From contig JBLHXN010000161.1 of the NCBI GenBank assembly GCA_047630355.1, positions 1-7,021 on the forward strand: DNA of 7,021 bases, given 5' to 3'. Positions 6,526 to 7,021 of this stretch are shown here, in pieces (within the stretch, counting starts at the first letter, position 1; each line of letters opens with the position of its first letter). This stretch comes from JANQUM01 sp047630355 (GTDB taxonomy: Bacteria > Bacteroidota > Bacteroidia > Cytophagales > Spirosomataceae). The notes under the pieces are model-generated. The model was not told the origin of the DNA and made no database searches. It saw only the letters and a program-made list of their open reading frames with translations. Made by a program: the position numbers and the translations under genes.

Positions 6526-7021
6526 ATGAAAATGTTCAAAAATCTACTATTATTAATAATTGTTATATTCTCTTTCACTTCCTGTAAAAAAGCAGAAGAA
6601 CAGAAACGTCCGAATATCTTATTTATCATGTCGGATGATCACGCTTATCAGGCGATTTCTGCCTACGACAATACCTTAATTGAGACTCCGAATATCGACC
6701 GCATTGCAAGTGAGGGAATGTTATTCACGAATGCCTGCGTCACTAATTCGATTTGTGCTCCGTCAAGAGCAGTGATTCTAACGGGAAAACACTCGCACTT
6801 GAATGGTAAAATTGACAATAATTTCCCGTTTGATACTACGCAAATGACCTTCCCGCAATTACTGCAAGCAAATGGTTATCAGACGGCGATGTTCGGAAAG
6901 TTGCACTTTGGAAACAGCCCGAAAGGTTTTGACGAATTCCAAATACTTCCCGGTCAGGGACATTACTACAATCCTGATTTTATCACAAAAAAAGAAGGTA
7001 AGAAGACCATTCAGGGTTACG
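6526..7021 (+). CDS. S1-family sulfatase lipoprotein, 3'-truncated by window edge
   Basis: The frame is open from ATG 6526 to the window end (165 codons plus one base). The N-terminus is a lipoprotein signal with a run of Leu/Ile, then FTSCKK, placing the lipidated Cys at residue 20. Next come PNILFIMSDDH, in which Asp37-Asp38 are the first metal ligands of S1 sulfatases, and the signature CAPSRAVILTGKHSHLNG with Cys77. C-x-P-S-R is the recognition motif for conversion of Cys77 to formylglycine, the catalytic aldehyde; the maturase is not in the window. The enzyme should hydrolyse sulfate esters of a glycan at the cell envelope. The segment GQGHYYNPDFI and the overall flow recall the GlcNAc-6-sulfatase-like group (S1_11), but subfamily placement is tentative. 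A second ATG at 6532 is an alternative start that keeps the signal. About two thirds of a normal sulfatase lies beyond the window. It probably shares an operon with the preceding oxidoreductase. Confidence 0.94.
   Translation, partial: MKMFKNLLLLIIVIFSFTSCKKAEEQKRPNILFIMSDDHAYQAISAYDNTLIETPNIDRIASEGMLFTNACVTNSICAPSRAVILTGKHSHLNGKIDNNFPFDTTQMTFPQLLQANGYQTAMFGKLHFGNSPKGFDEFQILPGQGHYYNPDFITKKEGKKTIQGY

Noticed and set aside
1..7021. CRISPR array, tRNA, insertion sequence or SusC/SusD pair
   Set aside because: No regularly spaced repeats, cloverleaf, transposase or TonB-dependent receptor sequence was seen on either strand.

Overview
This is probably a chromosomal fragment from a Bacteroidota bacterium, perhaps an environmental or marine Cytophagales or Flavobacteriia member. 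The evidence is indirect. Gene starts lack Shine-Dalgarno sequences and follow A/T-rich leaders. A TAnnTTTG-type -7 box precedes one gene. The gene set is typical of polysaccharide-degrading Bacteroidota: Tat-exported Gfo/Idh/MocA oxidoreductases, a lipoprotein sulfatase and a lipoprotein TIM-barrel glycosidase-like protein. No rRNA, tRNA, CRISPR array, insertion sequence or phage gene was seen.

Layout. At 1-1152 (+) lies the 3' part of a Gfo/Idh/MocA oxidoreductase whose nucleotide-binding N-terminus is outside the window. A long hairpin (1202-1247) separates it from a TIM-barrel glycoside-hydrolase-like lipoprotein gene (1274-2361, +) that is broken by a one-base deletion near 1850-1854. 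Then come three minus-strand genes, listed in transcription order: a LOG-family phosphoribohydrolase (5261-4680), a GH3-family acyl-adenylating enzyme (4528-3032) and a small AT-rich HEPN-like protein (2995-2432). Two inverted repeats fill the LOG-GH3 gap. From 5343 the plus strand resumes with a Tat-exported oxidoreductase resembling glucose-fructose oxidoreductase (5343-6467). It is followed 58 bases later by the 5' part of a Cys-type S1 sulfatase lipoprotein (6526 to the window end).

How the genes may work together. The plus-strand genes on both flanks look like envelope-exported carbohydrate enzymes: removal of sulfate esters, glycosidic cleavage and sugar oxidation or reduction. This would fit breakdown of a sulfated glycan, but no SusC/SusD pair or regulator is visible, so a polysaccharide utilisation locus is only inferred. 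The central minus-strand genes look unrelated to sugar breakdown. LOG and GH3 are bacterial members of families known from plant hormone metabolism. The HEPN-like gene differs in base composition from its neighbours and may be an acquired insert.

The items most worth a second look are the HEPN-like protein with its R-x4-H motif, the single-base frameshift in an otherwise intact glycosidase-like gene, the GH3-LOG adjacency and the perfect 12-bp hairpin in front of the glycosidase gene. Nothing here can be called a new system from sequence reading alone.
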